Shown here piece after piece: positions 33,840 through 46,245 of a stretch of DNA of 64,000 nt. Origin of the DNA: Aristolochia californica (taxonomy: Eukaryota; Streptophyta; Magnoliopsida; Piperales; Aristolochiaceae); the NCBI GenBank assembly GCA_029961685.1, contig JARWKL010000005.1, forward strand, positions 4,966,501-5,030,500, given 5' to 3'. The position numbers were made by a program, and so were the translations under genes. The notes beneath the pieces are model-generated. The model was not told the DNA's origin, did not search any database, and worked only from the letters and a program-made list of their open reading frames with translations. The first letter of the stretch is position 1; every line of letters starts with the position of its first letter.

Positions 33840-36545
33840 TATATATTTTTTAATAAAGTGTAGTTTTATTAGCAGAAAACAGAAAAGATACAAACAGAAT
33901 TAAGAGATAGCAAGATAATCAGCAAACGAGTTTGCTGATCTCGGGGTACGGGTCCAATAACATTGAATTTGGGAGGTCTAAAATCTTATGGAGGACGATC
34001 CAATGATGCCAGGGAGGAAAAGATGTAGTTGAGCACCAGTTGATGACGATGAGTGAATCACCCTCAATAATGAGCGGGTTGCTAAGATGACGCTGGTGAT
34101 TGAAGATGCCTGACCAGATCAGGAAAGTGACAATGGAGGAGGTGATTGGTCGTCTCATCCACGGAATTGCCGAAGGTGCATGGAAGGGGGGGAGGTGTTC
34201 TCCCGTCTGTGGAGATTTGCAGCAGTAAGGATCCTGTCTTTGATGCCACACCAGAGAAAGAATTTGGCTTTGAGTGGGGCCGCCAGCTTCTAGATGATGA
34301 AGGTGTTGCTAGGAGGCTCAGAGGGGAGCCAACTGTTGATGAGGTGGTAGGCGGAGGAGACCGAGAATATACCGTCGCATTCAAGATGGCAAATGTACGA
34401 TGGCTAACAACAGTGCCTTGAAGTGTCTTGAGGAGGGATGAGGCCAATGATGCTTCCTCATCATTGAGGGCACGGCAAGGGAAGATATTCCAGTCGTCAG
34501 GAGGAAACCAGCGAGAAGCAACAAATGCATTGGGCCACTGACTGATTTGACGAAGGGGGCATAGTTGATACTGAGAGGTTCAGGACCACACCACCAATCA
34601 TTCCAGAAGCTGAGACTAACCCCATTATTGAGGAAGAAATGAATACCCTTCTCAAGGAAGTCCAGAAGGGGAAAAAAGTACGCCAAAATGGGAGACAAAT
34701 TATTACATCTTCCCCCAGCAGTCTACCAAGGCGAGGACCAACCAAGACAGGAGATGATCATCGGGTGCCAGATAGCGTTGGGGTTGGTATTGAATTTCCA
34801 TAGCCATTTCAAGATGAACGCTCTTTTGATGCTGTGAGTGTGATTGAATTCCAATGCCACCTCTGGATTTGGGTAAACATATATCATTCCATCGAACCAA
34901 GTAGTATTTGGAGCCCTCGCCAGCCCCTTTCCAGAGGAAATTTCTCTTAATCCCATCAATTTTCCGGAAGATTGCCATTGGGCAGTGAAGGAAAGACAAG
35001 AAATAGTTGGGTATGCCAGCGAGGCAAGAGATAATGAGGATAATTCTGCCAGCCTTAGATAATAAATGCCCATGCCAAGAAGCCAAACGATGGCCAAACC
35101 ATTCCAGAACTAGGTCCCAAAGGTGTTTTCAAGGTCTGCCTTCAAATAAAGGGAGGCCCAAGTAAGAGGTGGGTAGGGAGCTGATACTGCAATTGAGATA
35201 GGAGGCTATATCTTGGGGAAGAGTGGGATCAATGTGATACCCAATGAGAGAGCTTTTTCCCCAATTTATCTTCTGCCCGGAAGTAATTTCGAAGATATTC
35301 AACAGCGCCTTGAGGTGTTTGATCTGATCCATTGAGTCGATGTAAAAAATCATAGTGTTGTCGGAAAATTGCAGAAGGGGAATGTTGAAGGCAGGTTGGG
35401 AGGCAACAGGTTCAAAGCCATTGGAGATGGTGGGCGGTGTATATCAACATTGATAAATATTCAGCAATAATGTCAAAAAGGAGAGGGGAGAGAGGGTCTC
35501 CCTGGCGAGGACCCCTGGAGCTCTTGAAGTAACCACATGCTGTGCAGTTGAGGAGCGAAAATGAAATGGAGGAGATGCAACTCATGATCCAGAAGCACCA
35601 TTAAGGAGGTCGTCGAGCAGATTCCAGTTAAGGGTGTTGAGTAAAATAGGCCAATGATCAGAACATATACAATTGAGCACTTTCCGAGAAGCTTGGTGAT
35701 AGAGTCTGAGCCAATCATTGTTGGCTAAAAATCTATCCAACTTGGAGAGAATGGGTTGGGATTGCTGACAATTGGACTAAGTGAATTTTTTGCCGGAAAG
35801 AGGGATTTCATCAAGCTTGCACTATCAATTAGATCAGCGAAATGACGCATGGATGAAGTGATCCGAGAGCAAGGGGGAGATCTTTCGTAGCAAAAACGGA
35901 TTGTGTTGAAGTCCCTCGTGAAAAGCCATGGAGTCTGCCAAAGTTGGGTGAAGGCAGCAAGTTCTTCCCAGAAGAATCGACACTCCTGATAATGATTAGG
36001 ACCGTAGACACCCGCAATGCTCCAGGTGCAGTTAGCAGAGCTGTTACAGATTTAAGGGCAATAGAGTAGGTCTCAATAATGCTGTCAAGAACTTCCCATT
36101 AATCAGAATTCCAGATAGCAAAGATACCTCCGGAGTGACCTATGGAGTTGAGGGAAGCCCATGCAAGGGAGGGGCAATTCCAGAGTTCACGAGGGAGCCG
36201 ATTATCAACATTTTGAATTTTTGATTCTTGGAGAAAGACGATAGCAGGCTTGGTGGTGGAGAGAAGGTCCTTGACAGTAGAATGCTTTCGGGGATGATTA
36301 ATTCCATGGATATTCCAAGAAATAATGATCATTTCTTGTTGGAAAGCTTGTGTACTCTTGAGTTGGAAAGGGGTTAGTAGGGGATCCAATAGAATGGTTC
36401 CCATAATCTCTGCCAAGCGCATCATTTTTTCTCTGGGTTTCTTCATCATATTTGTGTCGTTCAGATTGGAGCTCAGTGACCAATTTTTTGAAATTCTCAT
36501 TCGGGGGAGGGTAGTTGATCATGGCATGCTAGCATCCATGATCTA
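33840..36545 (-). mobile_element. Degenerate L1-type LINE, antisense to the NOP53 copy
   Basis: Minus-strand pieces occur in the order of a plant L1 ORF2. The endonuclease is at about 36,335-36,100 (IIISWNIHGINHPRKHSTVK, then PAIVFLQESKIQ). The reverse transcriptase has SRGPRQGDPLSPLLFDIIAE near 35,530-35,465 and FSDNTMIFYIDS near 35,370-35,340, where the catalytic FADD or YADD is changed to FSDN. A later block, INWGKSSLIG, lies near 35,240. The thumb region covers 35,090-34,700 (KAGRIILIISCLAGIPNY, RNFLWKG). A reverse-transcriptase-associated zinc-binding segment is near 34,170-34,110 (ETTNHLLHC). Frameshifts and a large internal deletion make it inactive. The 3' end, towards 33,840, is A-rich on the minus strand. 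Confidence 0.85.
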
Positions 36546-38410
36546 TATGCGCTAGTTTGATGTGTGAGTTTGGAGTACATTATGTAAAAGGTTTGTTCTA
36601 GCAAAAGATAAAGGGAGAGTTCTTGTTAATTAAGAAGTTATATTTTTAGTTATATCCAGATCAGGACAGCAGTGTATTTCTTTATTTTTTAAGTAAACAA
36701 TAAAGGACGTCAGGAAGAATATGCTTGACCTTCCAGTTCACTCTCTCAGATTTCCAAAGTTCTAGCTGCCAGCAAGATCTGTGTGAGGCTTGACACACCT
36801 TATTTATCTCATAAGACAATCTTAGTGGCTTCTTGGTTAAAGTAAAATTCATTAACAGATTTAAAACTAGTGTGAAAAATGTATACGAATAAGAAGTAAA
36901 AAATCTCAAGAATGGTTCAAATGTCACAAATGTGTGGAAACTAACAAATGTTTCTAAATTTTGAATAATTTATGAACTCCAGTGCAAGCCAATTCCCATG
37001 AGCAAACAAGTCTCATTATTCAATTACTCTGTTGACATAAATAGTGCAAGGATAGATGTATTTACTTACATTTGTGCTAGAATCATTCGACTGATTTTGG
37101 TTTTATGGTGTAGGCTGTAGAACACTGGGGCAGTGCTTTGGGCCAATGGAGGAGTGGTGATCAGAGGGTAATGTATGTTTTTTCTATCTGTAGTTTCTTA
37201 ACATACCTAATGAGATGTTTGAATAGGCTCCTTGAACAGGTTCATGTCAGCAGTTTTGTTTTCTTTTGCTGATCAAATATCGCTGTTCGCACTTCTAAGT
37301 CATCCACATGCATCTACTGTTGTAGTTAATGTTCCCTCCATTTAGGAAGTCCATTGCCCAAATTACTTTTAAGATGAAACCTGAAGGACCCAATCATGTT
37401 GTGCGTGGATTGTTGGATTTTTTTGAGTTTTCTATCCACTTCTTTTTTCCTTAAAATGTACATTATGCATCCACTGGTGCCAGATTTATCAAAGCTTGAG
37501 CAGTTCTTAAACCAGTTCTTATAGCAACACAATCACAACTTCAAAGGCTTTCTAATTTATGTGAGTTGAAGATTTGGCTTTAGCATACACAAGACTTTGA
37601 CTGGTTGCCTATAACATTTAATAATCGATGTGAAGAGTAGTTCAATTCAGTCCTTAATGACTTTATTTAAAAATATGAAGTTCATTTGTAAAGTCAGGAT
37701 TGGTTATGTAATCATGGGGACTTTTTAAAGTAGCAAGATAAATCAATTTTGAAAATATAAGTGCACATATAGTTGATTGGAAATTAGCCAAATTATGAGT
37801 TTCATAACACAGTCGGTCGGTAATTATAAAATACAAGTTTAGATGTGTAAGATTTTTTGAAATTCAGCCCAACCAATAGACATGGAAATAGCAACAAAAA
37901 TATCTTGGCTAGTGTGTGATATGGTTTGAAAAGGTAAGAATGACAGTACTTCTAGGGAACAGAAGATACACAAATGGTTTTAAATTATAGCTTTTATATA
38001 TATATATATATATATATAGTCAAAACCAACGTCATAGGATTTTGAATAGAATAGTAGTAATAATAACTAAAAAGGGATTATGCTTGTCATTCAAAGGACG
38101 ATGACAAAGGGCTCATTTAAGGTTACTAATTTAAATCCTAAACCAGAGTAAAAAAAGGATGGTAGGAGAAAGTTAACCGGTAAAATGGCTTATGTGGGGG
38201 ATGGATAGAAATTAAAAGAATCACTATGGTAATAAGAAGGAGACTAGATCAGAGTTTGACCAAGTGTGACCTCCAAGGAAACTTTGTAGGGGTGAACAAA
38301 TTTTTTTAGAGTTGACAATGCTGAAAAAGCGCAATCTATGCAGACAAGTAAGCCAACAATAGAGAGGAAACCCTAAGCTAAATTACCTCGTGCAATTATT
38401 GGTTGTAGGT
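36546..38410. other. Spacer; candidate terminal exon and (TA)n
   Basis: No gene was supported. At 37,114-37,166 a stretch is bounded by TAG and GGTAATG and could be a spliced exon of the NOP53-like locus; in the right phase it reads RL then stop. A (TA) run occupies about 37,994-38,018. The remainder is AT-rich with no retroelement coding seen. Confidence 0.4.
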
Positions 38411-39782
38411 TGATTCCCACATTGTTTTTTATGATAACAAAACTTAATTAAACTAATAACTTATTAATCTAAGTATATCAAATACTTCACTTTCAAGAGC
38501 ATTTCAAGGTCTAAAGTGTTAAAGCTAAAATCAAGACCTTTAAGCACAATTGAAGAACACCTTTTGAAGAAGCACCCATGCTTTAAAATTTGTACACTTT
38601 TATTCTGGAATTGGAATGATCGATCATCCAGAATAGTGCAGTTAAAAAATATAAAGTATGATTGATCATCCAAGACATGATCATTTCATGCTATAATACA
38701 TGATCGATCATCCCTAAGAGATTGACCAATGATAACTTGCCACACAAGTAGAATTTACATGGAATGATTGATCATCCCTCTAGATTGATCAATAAATTGG
38801 AACTTTGCAATAAAGGACTTCAAGCATGATCGATCAAATGAAAATACACTGATCGACCATACTTGCATTGCACAACTAGAGGGATTCTCAATTGATCGAT
38901 CTGTCACTGGCAATAATCGATCAATTTAACTTTTCTATACCAATGGTAACATATTGATCGATTATTCCATCGATCAATAAGTCATTGTCTGAGAGAAAAG
39001 TAAATGTTATAATTGATTGATCTATCAATCACTTAACAATGATCGATCAATCAAAGTATTGATTTTAAAAAATGGGTAAATAATGACTAGTTTGAGTTAG
39101 GAAAACTATAAAAACCCCACAAAATCACAAGTAAATGAGTGAATGAACATTTATTGGCATATTTTTGAGCCATAATCTATTATCTTGCAAATTTTTGTCT
39201 GAAGTACTTTAAAGAGAAAGAGAGAGAGTCACGCACTTTGAAAACTTTAATTATCTTTCAATCATCCTTACATTCATCATAGTACATGCTCTTTGATCAT
39301 TTCGCAACCTGCTACAAAGGAAGAGACAACTTGAATCTCTCAAGGAGAAATATCTTTCCACTATTAAACTCTAATAGGTGCAATTTTTCCTTTATTTTTA
39401 CGTAATAGCGAAAAGTTCATCTAGAACCTGTTAATCTAGGTAGAAAGGCTTAGCTAGAGCTAGAATCTACCAGTAATCTCTTAGGGAGATTGACATTGTG
39501 TAAAATCGTGTATTGAACTACACGTGGCTAAAGAGAGCTGAAATTTCTTTGTAGTTTTCCATCTATTAGAGTTTAATAATGGAAATTTTCCAAGCAAGGT
39601 TTCTTGTGTATTGACTACCACTAGGGGAATATCGATAACAAAAAATTCTTTTGTCCTTGTGGTGTGTACATATTGTTCTATACTTTGAATTGTTTTTATG
39701 CATGACTTTTTAATCACACCTACAAGTAAATTTTAATTTGAATATCTCAATTCACCCCTCTTTTGAGAAACCACCTAGGTCA
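38411..39782 (+). repeat. Ty1/copia long terminal repeat, copy 2
   Basis: A direct-orientation relative of 2,416-3,940. It begins TGATTCCCACATTG and ends CCACCTAGGTCA (1,372 bp). Seven bases farther on an initiator-Met primer site starts, so this is a 5' LTR. It carries a dispersed set of GATCGATC palindromes (about 38,617 to 39,050), then CTATAAAAACCCC (near 39,106) as a likely TATA element and a leader region. Confidence 0.8.
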
Positions 39783-39786
39783 ATAA

Positions 39787-39799
39787 TTGGTGTCAGAGC
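39787..39799 (+). other. Initiator tRNA-Met primer-binding site
   Basis: TTGGTGTCAGAGC is one base different from the core TGGTATCAGAGC of plant copia primer sites, and lies directly after the LTR. It sets the orientation of the element as plus. Confidence 0.8.
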
Positions 39800-40330
39800 A
39801 TGCCAAAACCTTAATTAAATTCAAAATCTGCTTCATTTTGGAAGAAAAAAAAATGATATATCAAGACAAGTATTTCTATGGGTAGGAGCTTGTGTGAATA
39901 CTTACAATACTTGGATTCAACATTACCAAAACTGAACGTTTTCAAGAGAGATGTCTCACCTCAAAGTCTATCTCTTCATTTAATAACTTTGGGATTTTCT
40001 TAGAATTCAACTCATCCTATCCCATCCCATGTTTGGGTGAGGAAATCAACACTAACTTCACCACCACACTTTGTCAGGGTCTTCCAACTCAAATTTAGGA
40101 GTTAACCCAAGTTCTTCAAAATCCTGGTTAAGTGGTAGCACACGAAGACAACGATACTGAGTTCCTTTACTAACACCTTATCAAAGAGCAATAGGAAGCG
40201 ACTAATTATGACTAATCATGCATGATCAAAGAGCAATGGGAAGCGACTAATCACGACTAATCATGGATGATGAGGGTGCAATTTAAGGCAATAATTGCTA
40301 GTTTTAACGTAGAAACGTCATTTATTACAT
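39800..40330 (+). pseudogene. Truncated copia leader and gag remnant
   Basis: The sequence after the primer site has no intact frame. It includes a 44-bp tandem duplication, 40,181-40,224 and 40,225-40,268, starting TCAAAGAGCAAT. The rest of the element, including the second LTR, is missing, and the upstream region of the nucleotide-sugar transporter gene follows. Confidence 0.5.
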
Positions 40331-41084
40331 CATAGTCCTGTTTTTGAAAATTATTGTGTTTTTGGCATGGGAAGAGGGTTAAATTAATTATCTATGACCT
40401 TTGAACACTCGGTTTAAAATTAATATCTGATTGTGCGACAATATTAAATAAGCACGGTGGTAGAGGTTATTTTTGTAATAATAAGATAATGCAAGGGCAT
40501 AAAGAGTGGGAGTGTGGGGGCTCTTCTCGTCGGAAACGCCCGTTTGCCGGCGTGAAGATGGGAGGGTAAAACGTTTAACATCCCAACGCCTTCTCCTTTT
40601 CTTCAACTCTCCTTCTCATTTCGCATTTTAATTACATAAATACAATCGTTTTGAAGATTTTCGGCATTTTCTCCACACACTCCTCTCACTCTCTCTCTTT
40701 CTCTCTCTCTCTGAAAATTACATAAACAGTGCATTTCTGCAGATAGATATACGATGAAGTTTCTCTGAAGCAGATCTAGGGCTCCCACGCTGGATTTCCT
40801 TTTCCTCTCAAGTTTTAGGCTGTGAGGACTGAGTGCTGATTCGCTTCTATGCGTCTTTTTGGGAGAAATTCTGTTTAATTAGTATAGCTCCAGCTTAATT
40901 TCCTGTTGACCGGACCTCGGAATGAGGTACTGCCTTTGCTTCATATTTCATTCTTTCTAATGGATTTTCCTATTAGTTTATCATTTTTTTTTACTTGAGA
41001 CGGTCTTTGGTGTTCTGATAAGAGTGGAAATTCCAGATCTAGATCACAAAGAGTGTGATAGAGGTGCTGAAGAGTGTCGGCAAG
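40331..41084 (+). promoter_or_regulatory. Upstream region and spliced leader of the UXT gene
   Basis: A likely leader intron runs 40,927-41,036 (donor GAG|GTACTG, acceptor TTCCAG). Three short upstream ORFs are present if transcription starts before 40,750: 40,754-40,768 (4 codons), 40,849-40,878 (9 codons), and one that starts at 40,922, crosses the splice junction and ends at 41,058 (8 codons). The last stop is 26 bases before the main ATG. A CT-rich stretch near 40,680-40,712 and a TATA-like ACATAAATAC near 40,635 precede them. Transcription start not determined. Confidence 0.5.
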
Positions 41085-44000
41085 ATGAGCGAGAACGAAC
41101 GATTTCAGCTAGGAACTGTTGGAGCATTGACTCTTTCTGTTGTCTCTTCGGTTTCCATCGTCATTTGTAACAAGGCACTTATTAGCACGCTTGGTTTTAC
41201 CTTCGGTACGCGATCTCTCTTTGTAAGGTCTTTATGGGATTATTCTGCCAATTTTTAGTTAACCAAGTTTGATTTTTGCCAAATCTATTCGACTCTTTAC
41301 CCACGCTTTAACTTTGATCTTTGAAGTTGGTAGTAGAGGCTTTTGGTTTGAATTTTTCCTTGGCTATACTGGTGCTCTCTTCCTCCACTCCTGGACGTCA
41401 TGAAATCTTGAATGTATATCCATACGTGGGAGATAGTTAATGGAAATAATTCGGAGGGAAATTGGTGAAATCTTTTGAGTTTTAGTTGCATTTTTGGTAC
41501 AATTGGTTTATCTGCTATCTTCTTTTGAATTTTCAATTTTAAAGACCTTAAATAATTTAATGTGTGGGCACGCTTTCGTGTGTCCTTTTCTGATCTTTTT
41601 GTCACTTACTCCTTATTTTCTTTCTTTTAAATTTTGAGCTATTAATTATTTTCTTTTATCTGATGCCATTTTATTTACTAATCATATCTAAATCTTTTCA
41701 ACATTCTCATGTGGTTTGATAATCATGTGTGTGGAAATTATTGACGTATTGTTTTCTTTTCATTTATCTTCCTTAATGAAGCAGTAGTTTCCCAATGTGT
41801 TGTGTAGGGGATTCTAGAATTGCTTTTTTCTTTAACTATCATGTCACTTTGTCTTCTATACATTGCTTTATTTGTTTATGTTGTTGAATAGCGGTTTTAT
41901 TAACTTATATAAGTAACCAAAAATGATTTTTGTGGTGAACTCTGTACCCCTTCATTTATATTTCTCGCCATTTGATTCATTAGTCCTTCTTTTAGAAAAT
42001 AAAAAGAATACTTTTTTTTTCATGTCTTTGTCCCTGTTTCTCTCTTTTTTTGTGGCAATTATAAATTGTATTTTTTCCTATTTTGAAGTGATTTCTATGT
42101 AAATTTTTGCCTCACTAGACTTATTGGTAACTTGCATGTTTATTATGCTCAAACAGATTGCTATTTTCTGTTTGTGATTTTCTTTGTGCTGAACTTTCTC
42201 CACTAATCGGGGAATTGGAATTAGACCTAATTACTTTTGTTATCCTGATCATATAATTAGCAAGATGGCTCGTTGACTATTTTGATTTGAAAAGTTACCC
42301 AAGTCCAAAGAGGAACAAGGAACATTCTCTTTATCTAACAGTAATTTTTAACTTTTCTTGGGAAGGAGCACTAGTAAAACTAAGTTTATAAGTCAATCAT
42401 CTTGAGGTGGCTTGCCAAAAGCTTCTTCAAGTTTGGTTAGTGGGGTCTCATGCCATGTCAAGAAGCATTGAGATATTAAACTTTTATTTTTCTTCAATAT
42501 CTAAGAAATTATGCAAACAAATGCTGTTAGGTTCCTTAGAGAGTCACAATTTTTGTTGCAACGTCCTCAATGGTTTAGGTTTTGTTTTTGTGAAACTTGT
42601 TGTCTGCTCACTGATTTTTCATTTATTTCAGCCACGACTCTCACAAGCTGGCATCTTCTGGTCACATTTTGTTCTCTTCATGTGGCATTATGGATGAAAT
42701 TGTTCGAACACAAACCTTTTGATGCAAGAGCTGTAATGGGATTTGGAATACTTAATGGGATCTCCATTGGACTTCTAAATCTGAGTCTAGGTTTCAACTC
42801 TGTAGGTTTTTATCAGGTATGTGTTGAATATTTTCTGATCTGATGGTTATTAAATTTTAATGCCATTTTTTGTATATAATTTTGTGGCAGAGATTCTTTT
42901 TCAGAAGTTTCTACTATTCTAAACCTCTGACTTTTCACCATAGAAGTAAAAAGATAGAAAATCTGAAAATAGTTCATAATTTGCAATCTCTTGTTTTCTA
43001 ATGCATATGATGCATTATGCCTCTCGGAGTTAAATTAGATTAGTTGATATATAGTTCTTGGTTTCCAGTACCGAACTCAACAACTACATTACGATGTGCA
43101 AAGTCAACGTAGCCCTGTATGGTTTATGCACTTTCTCGGTATGGGGTCCTTTTTTTCATCTTACGATGTAGGACTTTTATCTTTTCTCTGTGGGCTGTAT
43201 CAGATTGCATGTTAATATTGATGAATCTGATTGGCATGGTTACTATTCTGGATACTCGTGGAATCTTGATTTCTTGTATGTTGGAGTTGTCTTTGTTGTA
43301 GGAAAAAAATGTATTACTGCTAATATCCTGCTTCTTTTGCATGCAGATGACAAAACTTGCGATTATTCCTTGTACTGTACTTCTTGAGACCCTTTTCTTC
43401 AGGAAAATATTCAGGTTCTTAACATGGATCTGCTACTCAAGATGCCTTGCAAAGTTTCTTCATTTTATGAAATACAGGAAATCACATGCTTATTCACTCT
43501 TGTTGTGATTTAAGTTCATAACTATTGTTTCTCCTTTTCACAGTAAGAGCATCCAGTTCTCCCTTTCCATCCTTCTTTTGGGTGTTGGAATTGCGACTGT
43601 GACAGATCTTCAATTGAATGTGCTGGGTTCTGTCCTGTCTCTTCTTGCAGTCATGACAACATGCATTGCTCAAATTGTATCCTCTTTATGTGGTCTAACT
43701 AAAGCTTGTTCTCTAGTACTTTTTGGACAACCTGTGAGGTGAAAAGAATTAACTTCTATTGTAGTTCTCTCTAGGTTTGAGCTAACGTTTTCCTGAAACT
43801 TCCATATTTAAATAGATATATATTTGCTTCAGGCATGTGAGTATTTGTTGGTTAAGACCTTAATCTGTTCTTAGATGACAAACACTATCCAGAAAAGGTT
43901 CAAGGTGTCCTCGACTCAACTCCTGTATCAGTCTTGCCCCTACCAGGCACTGACATTGTTCATTTCTGGTCCATTTCTGGATGGGCTTTTGACAAACCAA

Positions 44001-44986
44001 AATGTTTTTGCTTTCAAGTATACACCTCAAGTGCTGGTAAGCATGCCTATTTTCCATTTTCTTCTATGATACTCCTCTCGTCAATAATTGAAGCTTTACT
44101 ACTAAAATGCAGGTTTTCATTGTGTTGTCTTGCCTCATCTCTGTCTCAGTCAACTTTAGTACTTTTCTTGTAATTGGAAAGACGTCACCTGTTACGTATC
44201 AGGTCCTTGGGCATCTTAAGACATGCTTAGTTTTGGCCTTTGGATATGTGCTTCTTCGTGATCCATTTAGCTGGCGCAACATTTTTGGGATTCTGGTTGC
44301 TTTAGTTGGGATGATTCTTTACTCTTATTACTGCACCTGTGAGAATCAGCAAAAGGCAAGCGAGGCAGCAGCACAATTGTCTCAGGTACTCTTTTGTTTA
44401 AATACTGCTAAGGTTCTGAAATCATATAGGCCAAAAAGCTCCCCAATGAAGGAGGTTTTTGTCAAATGAGGTGTTTATGTAGAGTGAAATATGAAAATGG
44501 TGTTAGTAGTCACATTGTTTTGGGATGAACTAAAAACATTGATAAACAACACATTGGAAATAAGTTTTCTTTTAACAGATCTGTTTATCACTTCACTAAA
44601 CCGCAGTATCATATGCTTTAAAAAAATAAAAATAAATAGCATTATAGTCTGCGTGTTCATTGTGGAGAAACACGGTTTTGGGAGGATCTATCTCTGTAGT
44701 CCCATTGCAGACATTGGCATTAAAAAAATTGTCATCTCTGATGTGCAATGGGAATGTGATCTAAGTGATTTTTCTTCTTTACTTGGAGTTTAATATATCC
44801 AAGTTAACTGGATAAGTAGTGTCAAAGCTAATCTTCTAGTGCAGATCCATGTTAATATCATTTGATTTTTCTCAGGCCAAGGAAACTGAATCAGATCCTC
44901 TAATTAATGTTGAAAAAGGAGCTGCTGTTGTTACTGATACTGTTGTCCCCTCTGTATGGAGCTCTAACAAAGATCTACATGCATAA
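41085..44986 (+). CDS. UXT: UDP-xylose-type nucleotide-sugar transporter
   Basis: A Golgi or ER membrane antiporter of the NST/triose-phosphate-transporter superfamily that supplies UDP-sugars for wall polysaccharide synthesis. Seven coding exons: 41,085-41,205, 42,632-42,816, 43,347-43,414, 43,544-43,676, 43,875-44,036, 44,113-44,385 and 44,876-44,986. All are GT-AG with compatible phases, giving 350 aa. The start is MSENERFQLG. An in-frame GTG lies ten codons earlier but ATG is the sensible start. Diagnostic blocks are SIVICNKALISTLGFTFATT, LTSWHLLVTFC, GILNGISIGLLNLSLGFNS, IIPCTVLLETLFFRK, GVGIATVTDLQLN and KTSPVTYQVLGHLKTCLVL. About ten hydrophobic segments are present. Length and motifs fit the Arabidopsis UXT1-3 group; the exact substrate is inferred from family. 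Confidence 0.94.
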
Positions 44987-45810
44987 AAATAATTGGACAC
45001 TCTTATTACATTATAGAAGGTGGGAGGAAACAGGCCAAGGAAGCTCAGCAAAACCCAGATGGCATTTTCGAAGGAAGATCTCTATTTAGTTCAGTAACAG
45101 ATTGCAATGCATCTCTAGGAGCAAATATCGTTATAATTGTCATAGAAAAACCCAAACAAAATGTATTTTTGGTTCCCTCACAGTTTTTTTTTTTTTATAT
45201 TTGTCACAATGACAATAACAATTCGTTTAGGCTTTGTTTCCTTGCTTTGCTGCTGTTTGTAACGGTCAAAGAGGCAAAAGTTATGGAAAGTTTGAAACAT
45301 GAACATCTCCATATTGACATGTACTTCGAAAATGTAATAAAAAAATGAATGCATGCACTTCTATTAGTTTCCTATAATTTCACTTTGGTTTATTTTACCT
45401 ATAGTTTCCTAAGGAGTTAAAAGTAATTGGTTACTAACTGATCTTTACTAATATATTTTCCATATAGTAAGCTCTACATGTTTAGTATAGTATATAAGGA
45501 AACTTTACTAGAGGATGTGGGAGAAAACTTTTGCCCCCATATTTGTTTTATGAAATCTTAGTGTTTGTGCTTAATACTATCATCCAACTAGTGTTATCAT
45601 TAGATGATTCTCTTTTACGTCTATCACTCTATGTAGAGCAACAAATTTTCATCAAAATGGCTCTTCTATGAATTCTTAGATTATGTTTACAAATCAATAA
45701 GAAGAGGAAGTCATGCAAATAACTATGGTGGTCGACAAGGAAGTCAAATTGACATTCAAGCAAGTGTCCAATGTTAGATATGTGGGCTCACAAATCATAG
45801 TGCCTGAAGT
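44987..45810. other. 3' flank of the UXT gene
   Basis: Likely 3' untranslated region followed by AT-rich spacer. No further gene seen before the LTR of the next retroelement. Confidence 0.45.
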
Positions 45811-45829
45811 TGTTGATTTCTAGGGCTTT

Positions 45830-46245
45830 CTTCACATAATAATAATAAGGGATTAAGGGAATACAGAAGAGAAATAAGAGAGGAGGAGAGGGGAAGAGTT
45901 CTAGCTCGTGGAGAGGTTAGGAAGAGAAACCAAGGGAGAGAAAGAAGAGAGAAAAGGAGGAGACAAGAGGGAGCTTGAATTTGTGCTTAAGAGAATTGAA
46001 CTTAATGCTCTTCCCCATGCCTTGAGATTTTATTTATAGTTTTGAGAGGGTGTTTACAAAGACTACAATACTCTTAGGGTTACATCCTTCAAAATAAAAA
46101 AGACAAAAGAGGACATACACCAGCTTGAATTATTGCAACTCTATGCTATCTTTATAGAAGTTTCCCTTATTTACTATCCATGCCACCTTGTGCCTTGTTT
46201 ACCATCCATGCCACTCCTACTCATGGGTGGCTCTTTTTAATGTTC
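45830..46245 (-). repeat. Copia LTR (minus orientation)
   Basis: On the minus strand a polypurine tract (CCATTTTGAGGGGGAA) near 46,245-46,260 is followed by this block. The block carries a purine-rich (plus strand) AGAGAAA/GGAGAGG segment near 45,870-45,970. It is the 3' LTR of the copia fragment to its right. The outer boundary is uncertain. Confidence 0.55.

Noticed and set aside
38600..39060. GATCGATC series considered as a CRISPR-like or satellite array
   Set aside because: Units are irregularly spaced, lack conserved repeats with unique spacers, and the locus is a plant LTR.
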